From contig JACKBC010000002.1 of assembly GCA_020634755.1 (NCBI GenBank), forward strand, positions 248,001-312,000: 64,000 bases of DNA. Direction: 5' to 3'. This stretch comes from Caldilineaceae bacterium. GTDB lineage: Bacteria; Chloroflexota; Anaerolineae; Caldilineales; Caldilineaceae. The stretch's first letter is position 1. Every line of letters begins with the position of its first letter. The notes below the pieces were generated by a model, which had not been told where the DNA came from, ran no database searches, and saw only the letters and a program-made list of their open reading frames with translations. The translations under genes were made by a program, and so were the position numbers. Below are positions 1-7,131 of the stretch, one piece after another.

Positions 1-260
1 TGATGCGCCAATTGATTGGAACGGAGATTGAGTTCGTCAAAGGTCAGCTCTTCGCGCATACGCCCATCCCCAGCCGGAGAGATTACGGCCACGGCATCCG
101 GGGTTTGGGCAGCTTGCTCTTCAAAGAGTTGATGAATAGGTTTATAGGCCGAATATTCGGACAGTGTTTGTGGCACTACCTTCGTCAGTTGGCCGCTGTC
201 GTGAAGTATCAAGGGTAACGCTCCCCACTCTCTCAAAATGGTAACAGCACAACTCTTCAT
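1..260 (-). CDS. Non-ribosomal peptide synthetase, N-terminal fragment (cut by window edge)
   Basis: This is the first 86 codons of a larger gene that runs off the left edge. The translation begins MKSCAVTILREW and then shows the hallmark entry of an NRPS adenylation domain: 'KPIHQLFEEQAAQTPDAVAV', then 'LTFDELNLRSNQLAH', which match the conserved first segments (LFEEQ..TPDAVAV and LTYxELNxRANQLA). Adenylation domains select an amino acid and load it as a thioester on a carrier protein. Here the A domain follows only a short leader, so the protein starts with adenylation and has no condensation domain before it; this suggests an initiating module. The start chosen is the ATG at 260; an in-frame ATG at 296 is an alternative, and neither has a strong ribosome binding site. 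It lies about 100 bp downstream of panD on the same strand and probably ends the visible part of one operon. Confidence 0.85.
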   Translation of the reverse strand, partial: MKSCAVTILREWGALPLILHDSGQLTKVVPQTLSEYSAYKPIHQLFEEQAAQTPDAVAVISPAGDGRMREELTFDELNLRSNQLAH

Positions 261-287
261 TTGCTGACATTGACTACGTACGCCAAT

Positions 288-339
288 GATCACCATAAAG
301 TATGTCCCGATGATGAAAAACGATTACTTCATGGTGATC
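288..339. repeat. Inverted repeat between panD and the NRPS start
   Basis: Arms at 288-302 and 325-339 pair over 15 bp with one mismatch (GATCACCATAAAGTA against TACTTCATGGTGATC) around a 22-nt loop. The hairpin sits in the leader of the NRPS gene and overlaps the alternative ATG at 296. It has no U-run on the minus strand, so it is not an obvious intrinsic terminator; an attenuator or processing site is possible. Confidence 0.55.
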
Positions 340-362
340 GTTAGTATATCTGTCACAATTCG

Positions 363-710
363 TTACAGATATTGAACGAAATTATTCTCCGAATCCACCA
401 AAATAGCCTTGGGTTCGTTAGGCCCGTCTGACAGTTGGAAGCCCATGATAATTAATTCTTCGCCAACGCCAATCAGGCGCGCGGCCGCCCCGTTAATGCA
501 AATCGTCCTTGAACCGCGTGGCGCAGCCAGTGTGTAGGTCTCCAATCGAGCGCCAGAAGTAATGCTAACAACCAGCACTCTTTCGTGGATCAGAAGTCCC
601 ACTTTATCCAGTAGATCTTCATCGATTGTAATACTGCCAATGTATCCCGGTTCGGCCTGCGTTGACACAGCCTTATGGATTTTTGAGCTCATCATCCATC
701 GTTGTCCCAT
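363..710 (-). CDS. panD: Aspartate 1-decarboxylase (PanD)
   Basis: This is a pyruvoyl enzyme that decarboxylates L-aspartate to beta-alanine. The 115-aa length fits the family. The N-terminus (SSKIHKAVSTQAEPGYIGSIT) aligns with the conserved KxKIHRATVTxADLxYxGSxT block, and the proenzyme self-cleavage point Gly25-Ser26 is present, as is the later 'INGAAARL' segment. The start ATG at 710 is preceded by AAGGA at a good distance. PanD usually serves pantothenate synthesis, but here it sits between a ProC-like gene and an NRPS on the same strand, so the inferred job is to supply beta-alanine as a building block of the peptide. No panB or panC is visible. Confidence 0.9.
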   Translation of the reverse strand: MGQRWMMSSKIHKAVSTQAEPGYIGSITIDEDLLDKVGLLIHERVLVVSITSGARLETYTLAAPRGSRTICINGAAARLIGVGEELIIMGFQLSDGPNEPKAILVDSENNFVQYL

Positions 711-743
711 GAGGAGTTTCCTTTTCTTCTAAAAATTGTTGTT

Positions 744-779
744 GTTGAACTGACTTTAGTGGTTGAACTGACTTTAGTG
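744..779. repeat. Two tandem 18-bp repeats
   Basis: The unit GTTGAACTGACTTTAGTG occurs exactly twice, at 744-761 and 762-779, in the 288-bp gap upstream of panD. It could be a protein binding site or simple duplication. Confidence 0.8.
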
Positions 780-882
780 GTAGACCGCAACCCCTATGTT
801 GAGCCAGTCCGTGACTGGCGGCGGATCACTGACCACGCCTTGCAGATTGCGAGCCACTAATAGTAATTAACAGGCATCTATG

Positions 883-933
883 GCTAATCCAGAAAAATAG
901 ATATCCGAATTCAAATGGATTTTCTGGATTAGC
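883..933. repeat. Perfect 14-bp inverted repeat after the proC-like gene
   Basis: GCTAATCCAGAAAA at 883-896 and its exact complement at 920-933 flank a 23-nt loop. On the minus strand it lies just past the stop codon of the ProC-like gene. The stem is AT-rich and there is no clear U-run, so an mRNA-stabilising hairpin or the footprint of a small mobile element are both possible. Confidence 0.75.
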
Positions 934-998
934 TTGCAGGCCATGCTGGATATTTTATTTTTTGGAATGGCCTATGTTGAGTTTTGGGCCCCCTTTCC

Positions 999-1817
999 TC
1001 ACTCTGTTGCTTCAAGACGTCTTCGATAGAAATCTCTAGCTTTCGAAGAAATTTTCCAAAATGCAAGGGACTCCAGATAATCGATTGTGGCATCATTGAT
1101 ACCACCTGGGGTAGCAATTCGGCAGCAAAGTTCATCAATGGCATCAATCAGCGAATCATCTTGGGCGCTGTGCGCTGTTAACCAATCAATTTCCCTTTGC
1201 AAACCAGCTAAGAGCATTTTGCCCACAACGCTGCGATCACCACTGGGTACATTGGCCAGCCGTTCACGCATCATTCCACCCAGAATGATGCAAGGTAAGC
1301 TGGAAAGATCCCACCCAGATAAATCCATATCTGCTTCGGGCATTCTGGTAAGATTTCCAAGTGGCCGTATGAGTTGTGCAAGCAGGGGAAATTTCTCATT
1401 TGCTGCTTCGTTGCAGCAGATAACTGGAATCGGCAGAGAACCTGCCTCAGCAAGGATACTAAATTTTGCTCGGAAGAGTAGATGATCTGGCCCAAGTAGT
1501 TCGATAAGCTGCTCCCCACTGACGCCCGCCACAGCAGATACAATGATCGGATTCCCGCTGATGTGCAGCGTAATCTGTGAACAAGCCGTAGCAACATCTT
1601 TCGGTTTCACCACAATCAATACCAACGACGCATCCATCCGTTCAGGCAACGCTGACCACACGTCAAAACCTTCTTGCCGTAGCTTTTCTCTGCGTATGTC
1701 GTTGCGCTGGATGATGTGGATGGAATTTCGCGGAACACCACCTAAGACAAATCCTCTTGCAATTGCAGAGCCAAGACTGCCTCCACCGAAAATTACGATA
1801 GGCCCATCGCTTTTCAT
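999..1817 (-). CDS. Pyrroline-5-carboxylate reductase-like oxidoreductase
   Basis: The 272-aa protein has the ProC layout. A Rossmann NAD(P) site opens the protein (IVIFGGGSLGSAIARGF), followed by 'VVKPKDV', 'VSAVAGVS' and a C-terminal dimerisation domain with 'ATPGGINDATIDYLE', the equivalent of the conserved TSPGGT..ALxxLE segment. ProC reduces the imine of pyrroline-5-carboxylate to proline. Because the start overlaps the stop of the upstream gene by the ATGA type (1814-1817) and an NRPS follows downstream, it more likely reduces a cyclic imine made for the peptide product than serving general proline synthesis. That role is inference. The canonical 'ALTGSGPAY' loop is altered (WDLSSLPCIILGGMM), which supports a specialised substrate. 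Confidence 0.75.
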   Translation of the reverse strand: MKSDGPIVIFGGGSLGSAIARGFVLGGVPRNSIHIIQRNDIRREKLRQEGFDVWSALPERMDASLVLIVVKPKDVATACSQITLHISGNPIIVSAVAGVSGEQLIELLGPDHLLFRAKFSILAEAGSLPIPVICCNEAANEKFPLLAQLIRPLGNLTRMPEADMDLSGWDLSSLPCIILGGMMRERLANVPSGDRSVVGKMLLAGLQREIDWLTAHSAQDDSLIDAIDELCCRIATPGGINDATIDYLESLAFWKISSKARDFYRRRLEATE

Positions 1818-3301
1818 GCCATATTGACCAATCGTTCTAGCGCATCAAACGGTTGATGATCATCAATGCTGGGCAAGGTGTTTTCACACAAAGGCTCGTA
1901 ATGCGTGCCTGCTACATAAAACCCCGAAGACTGAATGGTAATTTCGGTTCGGCCAGCAATAATTTGTCTATCGATTGCCTCCATCACACCAGTCATTGCC
2001 ATGATCAATGCCCATTCTGTAATTTTTCTCGGATCACCTGGCATATCTATGCCTGTATTTTTGAGCATTGCGCGAATCAATGGATACCGTTCCATACATT
2101 CCAAAAGCGAGACGACAATGCCACCGCCGCCAAATTGGCGAATCATCTTCGACATTGTGGGTGCGGTTGGCGGCTCTTTTGTATAGAATGTTGCATCCAA
2201 GTTTTCATTGGGATCTAAGGTTCTCAAGGGGAAATGAATATCACTACCCTGCTTATAGATACCAGTCGAATCATCCATGGTATAAGTTGGCATGTTTTGG
2301 CGGTCGAAATCTCCGTAATAGGTATGCAAGACCATATCTGATGTCTGAAGGTGTTGGACGAGAAAATAGCCAGGGTTAGATGCCCAGCGTGTAACACCCT
2401 CATTAACCAGTACAGACCGCCCTAGATGATAGCCAAGAAAACCATACGCGCTGGATACCGAATGAACATGCAAGCGAACATTATCAGCCTCTAGATTGTC
2501 GGTCTTAGCTAAGTATTCATATTCATAATAGGCTCGAGCTGCGTCTGCAACGCGATAATTGTCAAGATTCAGTGAATACCAGATCCGGGTATTGCTATTG
2601 GCATATGACTGATCGGAATAGCGCTTCTGAAACTCACTGCCAATCAATTTGAGCTTAGCAGAACTCTCTCCCTGATAAACAGCAATGGGATTCAGCACAG
2701 CCAATTCTGGATCAGACGTTAACCCTGATGCACGTAGTTTATGGGTTGATGATTTCGGCACAATCGTTACAATACGCAATTGTTCTTTGGTCACTAGACC
2801 TAATCGAATGGCACGCTCGACCGCGCTTCGCAGTGCCGTCCCTTTGTTGCCCGATGTAGTTACTAGGATCAATAACTTTTCGCCTGTACTGCGAATATGT
2901 TGAATCGCACGGCCAATCATGAGCAAGGAGGGTAATGTTTTGGTCGTGTTCGTGGTAGGATCCATTGCTAAATCAAACAACTTCAACGAGATCCCCTTAT
3001 ACTCCCCGATCGGTACAATCCTCATCTTGGCCGGTTCATAAAAGGTGCATAGATCGTTTGACAGAGGGGGCAAGGACCGAGCAGGCTCAAAGAGCGGGCG
3101 ATTTTCGCCGGTTGACTGACTTTCGAGTAATTTTTGTGCTTTATCAATCCCAGCGTAATACCGAACAATTACACTATCGTCCTGTTGACTCTTTTCACGC
3201 TTAGCAAGATTGCTCACAATACCGTCCCAAAATCTATTGGGGCAACTAGCTGGCGCTGTGTCATTTTGAGCTTCAACTTGTTGCAAGATATCTGTTGTCA
3301 T
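1814..3301 (-). CDS. DUF6002-like protein of the NRPS operon, possibly PLP-enzyme fold
   Basis: The 495-aa protein has no signal peptide. Residues around 140-170 read 'LLILVTTSGNKGTALRSAVERA', which resembles the phosphate-binding SGNxG loop of fold-type II PLP enzymes such as threonine synthase; the Lys in 'NTTKTLPSLL' shortly before could correspond to the PLP lysine, and 'RQFGGGGIVVSLL' is a second glycine-rich loop. I associate this pattern with the DUF6002 family seen in natural-product clusters, from memory and not verified. The start ATG at 3301 has a strong AGGAG site. It is the first gene of the operon and is translationally coupled to the ProC-like gene, so the two probably act in sequence on one intermediate. 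The reaction is unknown. Confidence 0.55.
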   Translation of the reverse strand: MTTDILQQVEAQNDTAPASCPNRFWDGIVSNLAKREKSQQDDSVIVRYYAGIDKAQKLLESQSTGENRPLFEPARSLPPLSNDLCTFYEPAKMRIVPIGEYKGISLKLFDLAMDPTTNTTKTLPSLLMIGRAIQHIRSTGEKLLILVTTSGNKGTALRSAVERAIRLGLVTKEQLRIVTIVPKSSTHKLRASGLTSDPELAVLNPIAVYQGESSAKLKLIGSEFQKRYSDQSYANSNTRIWYSLNLDNYRVADAARAYYEYEYLAKTDNLEADNVRLHVHSVSSAYGFLGYHLGRSVLVNEGVTRWASNPGYFLVQHLQTSDMVLHTYYGDFDRQNMPTYTMDDSTGIYKQGSDIHFPLRTLDPNENLDATFYTKEPPTAPTMSKMIRQFGGGGIVVSLLECMERYPLIRAMLKNTGIDMPGDPRKITEWALIMAMTGVMEAIDRQIIAGRTEITIQSSGFYVAGTHYEPLCENTLPSIDDHQPFDALERLVNMA

Positions 3302-3351
3302 ATTTTCCCTTTCTCCTAAAACGTGATAGCAAACTTGGGCAAAGCGAGTAA

Positions 3352-3440
3352 GTTTCTATCATTGCGGCCAACTCACTTTGGTTCGTTCACAATTTAGCAG
3401 ACAAACGTGGTATGAACGTGGTATCAATGTGGTATGCGTG
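3352..3440 (-). promoter_or_regulatory. Predicted SARP-type operator and promoter, proximal copy
   Basis: An 89-bp segment that recurs at 3629-3717. It contains three direct repeats on an exact 11-bp period (units start at 3404, 3415 and 3426) with heptamers CGTGGTA, CGTGGTA and TGTGGTA. On the minus strand a TAAATT box (3391-3396) follows the last heptamer after 9 bp. Direct heptamers spaced 11 bp apart ending about 8 bp from the -10 box are the known binding arrangement of SARP activators. The site is about 90 bp upstream of the first operon gene (start at 3301). Confidence 0.6.
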
Positions 3441-3450
3441 TGACGTATCT

Positions 3451-3562
3451 CTAGTACACGACGGCCTAAGTTCGCCTACGGTTAAGAAGTTCGACTTTTC
3501 GGAGCAGTCGAACTTCTGACGCCACGGCCAACCATCGGTTTATTTACGCCGTTGTGTACTAG
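3451..3562. mobile_element. 112-bp MITE-like palindromic element
   Basis: Terminal inverted repeats CTAGTACACGACGGC (3451-3465) and its complement with one mismatch (3548-3562) enclose a central hairpin, AGAAGTTCGAC (3485-3495) with GTCGAACTTCT (3507-3517). The same hairpin core recurs at 22538-22570 and 48886-48918. There is no coding capacity. It lies between two nearly identical 89-bp promoter repeats. Confidence 0.6.
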
Positions 3563-3628
3563 TAAAATTCGCCATGCAGCCTTTTCCACAAACTACTTTC
3601 CACTTTCGGCGACAAACCGTCGTCGTGA

Positions 3629-3717
3629 GTTTCTATCATTACGGCCAACTCACTTTGGTTCGTTCACAATTTAGCAGACAAACGTGGTATGAACGTGGTA
3701 TAAATGTGGTATGCGTG
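3629..3717 (-). promoter_or_regulatory. Predicted SARP-type operator and promoter, distal copy
   Basis: The second copy of the 89-bp segment differs from the proximal one at only two positions. The 11-bp units start at 3681, 3692 and 3703, and the AATTTA box (TAAATT on the minus strand) is at 3668-3673. It would drive leftward transcription through the palindromic element and the proximal promoter. Confidence 0.55.
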
Positions 3718-4061
3718 TTATGAAGGTTAAAAAACTCAAAGCACCACTATGACGCGCACACACAGCCACATCCTCAGCGGTCGTGCTACCCGCGTCGCCG
3801 ACACCGGCCGCGCGACGAACCCGGCTCGTCAACTGACGAGCCGGACGAAGTATATGGAAGAGGTTGCAGTGATGTAGTGCGTATCGGGCGATGAAAGTGT
3901 CGCTCTATTGATCCTATTGGGGTGAGCGAACACTGGGGAAATGAGCCTGGTTCTGCGCACGCAAACTCAGCGTTTGCGGCAACGAACTGTTGATTCGCGC
4001 CTGGTTTGCATTACGAGAGGGGATTGCTGCGGGCGAAAACAGAACGGAACAGAGCGATAGG

Positions 4062-4943
4062 TTACGTTGCAATAGCTTCCCGCTTCTGCAAATAGCGCGC
4101 CACGCTAATGCTGCCGACCAGCAGCGCGCCCCCAGCGACCAATGGCGCCGGATTGAAACGGACTGCCCCGGCAGCTAACGAGCCGTATAGCGAGGAACCA
4201 ACGAGGATATTGGCGGTGAGCGAAGGCAGAACCCCCAGCATGGCGCCGGTTAAGAAAGGCGCCGGCGCCAGCCCCAGATAGCCCGCCAGGCAGTTGACGG
4301 AATCGGCATGCAGGAACATGCCGTGCATGAGCGCCATAGAGGCAAAGGGATGCTCCTGCATTTTGGTGCTATAGCGCGCCAGCAGGCGCCGTAGCCCGCC
4401 GTAACCCGCAATCGAATCTGGCGGAATGGTTTGTGGCTGGGTCTCTTGGGGCGCAAGAAGCGAAGCCGTAGTTGGCGATCCCTGCCGCAACGCGCGGCCC
4501 ACGCCATAGGCAACCAGCGCCGATGTGGCAAAACCAATGTAAGAAACCACAAACCCGGTCACCGGCCCAAAAATCAGGCCGCTAATCAGCGTCATCAGCG
4601 AATCGGGGAAAAAGGTGAGGGGGCGGATGGTATCGGCGGCAACATAGAGCAGCGGCCCGTAGCGGCTGTTTTGCAGCACCGCGGCCAAACGCTGAGCCAG
4701 CACCAATGGGGTATACCCATTGGCGCCGGCCAACAGCAACGCTGACCCACCGGCTGCTAGCGTTCCCAAGGCTGCCGCGCGCGGGGCCAACGCAATGAAG
4801 GGGCGCTTCGGCGACCAATTATATTTTGTCACACCGCTGGGGCAAAGCGTGGCGACAAGGCTTGGCTTGGGGCGTCGGATGCGGCGGACGGTAGTGCCTA
4901 ATGCCCATGACCCGCCCACCAAGGCGGCGCCAGTCAACAGCAT
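4062..4943 (-). CDS. VTT-domain (TVP38/TMEM64, DedA-like) membrane protein
   Basis: The 293-aa protein is strongly hydrophobic. The central block FFPDSLMTLISGLIFGPVTG followed by 'YIGFATSALVAYGVGR' is the family signature (PGS..T..aGxxFGxxxG, then GatxGaxxaFxxGR). Members are polytopic inner-membrane proteins; recent work on the superfamily points to lipid scrambling or transport, but no substrate can be read from this sequence. The start directly follows the stop of the glycine-rich protein gene (4944), so the two are co-translated. It is the last gene of the presumed SPFH/pentapeptide operon. Residues before about 75 form an extra, weakly conserved N-terminal region with one hydrophobic segment. 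Confidence 0.8.
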   Translation of the reverse strand: MLLTGAALVGGSWALGTTVRRIRRPKPSLVATLCPSGVTKYNWSPKRPFIALAPRAAALGTLAAGGSALLLAGANGYTPLVLAQRLAAVLQNSRYGPLLYVAADTIRPLTFFPDSLMTLISGLIFGPVTGFVVSYIGFATSALVAYGVGRALRQGSPTTASLLAPQETQPQTIPPDSIAGYGGLRRLLARYSTKMQEHPFASMALMHGMFLHADSVNCLAGYLGLAPAPFLTGAMLGVLPSLTANILVGSSLYGSLAAGAVRFNPAPLVAGGALLVGSISVARYLQKREAIAT

Positions 4944-5354
4944 TTACTCACTATCCCCGGCTGTTTTCACAAGTGCGTCGCCAGCGTCGGTCACGGCATC
5001 TGTGGTGGCGGCAGCGACTGTAGCCACCCCTTCACCCGCTTCAGCCAATCCCGCCTCGATGTCAGAGATGCCTGCCGTGATGGTTCCTTCGCTTTGGCTT
5101 TTGATCCAACCCCAACCCAACGCGCCACCGCCAACCGCGCCCAAGGTAAGCGCAACCGCGGGATTGGCAATGGTGGAGACAATGGCTAACACGCCTTTTG
5201 CCGTCGCCGCCAGCGCCACTGCCCCCCCCAACCCCGCAGCGGCTGTCACTCCCCAAACCTTGATCTCATCAGGCTGCTGCTTGCCTCGCTCGATCAAGCT
5301 GGCAATACTTTCTTGTCCCTTGTTTTTAAAAGCTGTTAAATTTTCCATTGTCAT
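4944..5354 (-). CDS. Small glycine/alanine-rich membrane protein, unknown function
   Basis: The 136-aa product has a charged N-terminus, a hydrophobic Gly/Ala-rich centre (VTAAAGLGGAVALAATAKG, then NPAVALTLGAVGGGALGWG) with glycine-zipper spacing, and an acidic Ala/Thr-rich tail. I recognise no family. The ATG at 5354 lies very close to AAGGAG; the in-frame ATG at 5348 has better spacing and may be the true start. The stop abuts the start of the VTT gene, so both probably work at the membrane together. Confidence 0.65.
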   Translation of the reverse strand: MTMENLTAFKNKGQESIASLIERGKQQPDEIKVWGVTAAAGLGGAVALAATAKGVLAIVSTIANPAVALTLGAVGGGALGWGWIKSQSEGTITAGISDIEAGLAEAGEGVATVAAATTDAVTDAGDALVKTAGDSE

Positions 5355-5499
5355 TTCTCCTTATACTGAGTCATTTGGTCATAAAAAGCTTTGTAAATAT
5401 AGCAAGTTTTGTCAACAGAGCTGGGAAGAACACTGATATTACACGCATTCCGACCCGTGTTTACAGCTTGTCGGATTAAGGCGAAACCTCGGTGGATAG

Positions 5500-7131
5500 T
5501 TACGCTTGTTCGACAATTTGCACATTGCGCAGCGAGATCCATCCCGCTGGATGAGGCACAAAGCCCTCGACGCGCTTATGCTTGGCCGTGAGTACGGGGC
5601 GAAAGACGGGAATGATCACGGCGCCTTCTTCCATAATCATCTGCTGCGCCTGTCGATAAAATGCTTTGCGCTGCTCGAAATGCGGTTCACTGCGCGCGGC
5701 ATCCAACAGAGCGTCAAGATCTGCGTTATACCAGCGGCTTTCGTTCCAGATTGAATCAGAGCGGAACGCAAGCGCAAAGGTCTCGTCAATGCTGGGGCGA
5801 AAGTTCCAGCTCCCAATGTGAAAAGGCACCTGCCGCCAGTAGCTATTCCAATAGACATCGCTGGGCACTTCCGTGGGGGAAATATCAAAGCCGGCCGGTG
5901 CGGCCATGGCTTGCACCAGCTGGGCCAATTCCACCATACCCGGATCCACATCGGCCGTAATGAGATCGAGTTGAATTCCGTCGGGGTAGCCGGCATCCAA
6001 TAAGAGCTGTCTGGCTTGTTCAATATTTTGCTGCCGCGCCGGCAGATCAGCATGGAACGGGCTGATCGATGCTACGGGGTGATCCAGCGCAATTTCACCC
6101 CGCCCCCCCAACAATGCATCCCGCACAGCCGCCCGATCGATACATAGCTTTAATGCTTGCCGAACGCGAACGTCATCAAATGGCGCCTCGGTGGCCTGCA
6201 TCACAACCGTTTGATAGGCGCCGCTGGGAGATTCTGCAATTTCAATCCCATCCTCAACGGCCAGGAATGCCGCTTCCTTGCCGCTAATATCGGGCAACAG
6301 GTCAACTTCGCCAGCAGACAGCGCCGCAGCGCGATCATCGAACGATGGCGTATAAATGTGCAAAACCTCTTGCAGCAAAATCTCAGCGGCGGCCCAATAA
6401 CTTTCGTTGCGGATAAACCGAATGTATTGGCCAGGTACTAGTTCATCTACACGAAAAGGCCCGGTACCCGATGGTGCATTGGGCAACAATTCACTGTCAT
6501 ACTCATGGGACAAAATCAGGGCCTGCGGGGCGCCGCACAGCAGAGGCAGATCGGCATTGGCAGAGGTCAAAGTAAAACGGACCGCGCCGGCTGGTGTGCC
6601 ATCATCGACGGCATCCACAGAGGCAATAAAGCTCAGCACCGAGCGCAAAGGGGATCCAATAGCCGGATCCAACAACCGTCCAAAAGTGTAAACAACATCC
6701 TGTGCCGTCAGCAACGCCCCATGATGGAATTCGACATCTTGACGTAATTTAAAGGTCCAGCTCAGCAGGTCGTCCGACGCTTCCCATGATTCGGCTAATG
6801 CAGGTTGTATCGTCAGATCCTGATCTACCCAAACCAGCCCTTCATAGACGGCAAAAGCAACCTGAATCGCCGCATTTGCACTCATGACTGCCGGATCAAA
6901 CTGCAGCGGCACATTGGCAAAAGCGATATGCAATGACTGGACGGGCGGTAAATCTTCTGCCTCAGCTGTTTCCGAGATCGTTGCCGCCTCTGTGGGGGCC
7001 GGCGGAGTTTCCAGTTCTGCAGTTGATGTGCGTCCACACCCATCCAATACCCACAGCGTTGCCAACGTACCGGTAGCTGACATCTTTAAAAAACGTCTAC
7101 GTGTATGAGTCGCCAAGTTGAGTCGCATCAT
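5500..7131 (-). CDS. ABC-type solute-binding protein, family 5 (peptide/nickel type), Tat lipoprotein
   Basis: The 543-aa protein starts with a twin-arginine-like motif (RRRFLK, residues 11-16) and a lipobox-like Cys32 (VLDGC), so it is predicted to be exported, possibly folded, and lipid-anchored. The body is an SBP_bac_5 domain, with 'ALAESWEASDDLLSWTFKLRQD', 'FHHGALLTAQDVVYTF' and 'GTGPFRV' matching the conserved SW..s.D..tytFkLR..v.FhdG..lTA.DV and GTGPY blocks. Such proteins bind oligopeptides, nickel chelates or sugars for an ABC importer. No permease or ATPase gene is adjacent; instead the start overlaps the stop of a pentapeptide-repeat gene (ATGA, 7128-7131), so it may act as a sensor or share a distant transporter. 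Confidence 0.85.
   Translation of the reverse strand: MMRLNLATHTRRRFLKMSATGTLATLWVLDGCGRTSTAELETPPAPTEAATISETAEAEDLPPVQSLHIAFANVPLQFDPAVMSANAAIQVAFAVYEGLVWVDQDLTIQPALAESWEASDDLLSWTFKLRQDVEFHHGALLTAQDVVYTFGRLLDPAIGSPLRSVLSFIASVDAVDDGTPAGAVRFTLTSANADLPLLCGAPQALILSHEYDSELLPNAPSGTGPFRVDELVPGQYIRFIRNESYWAAAEILLQEVLHIYTPSFDDRAAALSAGEVDLLPDISGKEAAFLAVEDGIEIAESPSGAYQTVVMQATEAPFDDVRVRQALKLCIDRAAVRDALLGGRGEIALDHPVASISPFHADLPARQQNIEQARQLLLDAGYPDGIQLDLITADVDPGMVELAQLVQAMAAPAGFDISPTEVPSDVYWNSYWRQVPFHIGSWNFRPSIDETFALAFRSDSIWNESRWYNADLDALLDAARSEPHFEQRKAFYRQAQQMIMEEGAVIIPVFRPVLTAKHKRVEGFVPHPAGWISLRNVQIVEQA

Larger units (their letters stand above)
3302..4061. other. 760-bp non-coding promoter region
   Basis: No gene is supported here. 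The stretch separates the NRPS operon from the 3' end of the VTT-protein operon, both of which read leftwards. It holds the two 89-bp repeats, the palindromic element between them and, at 3720-4061, sequence in which I see no structure worth naming. Confidence 0.7.

Noticed and set aside
4720..5436. 238-aa plus-strand open frame
   Set aside because: It is the antisense of the VTT and glycine-rich protein genes, low in complexity (Ala/Pro/Ser), and has no ribosome site or family match.
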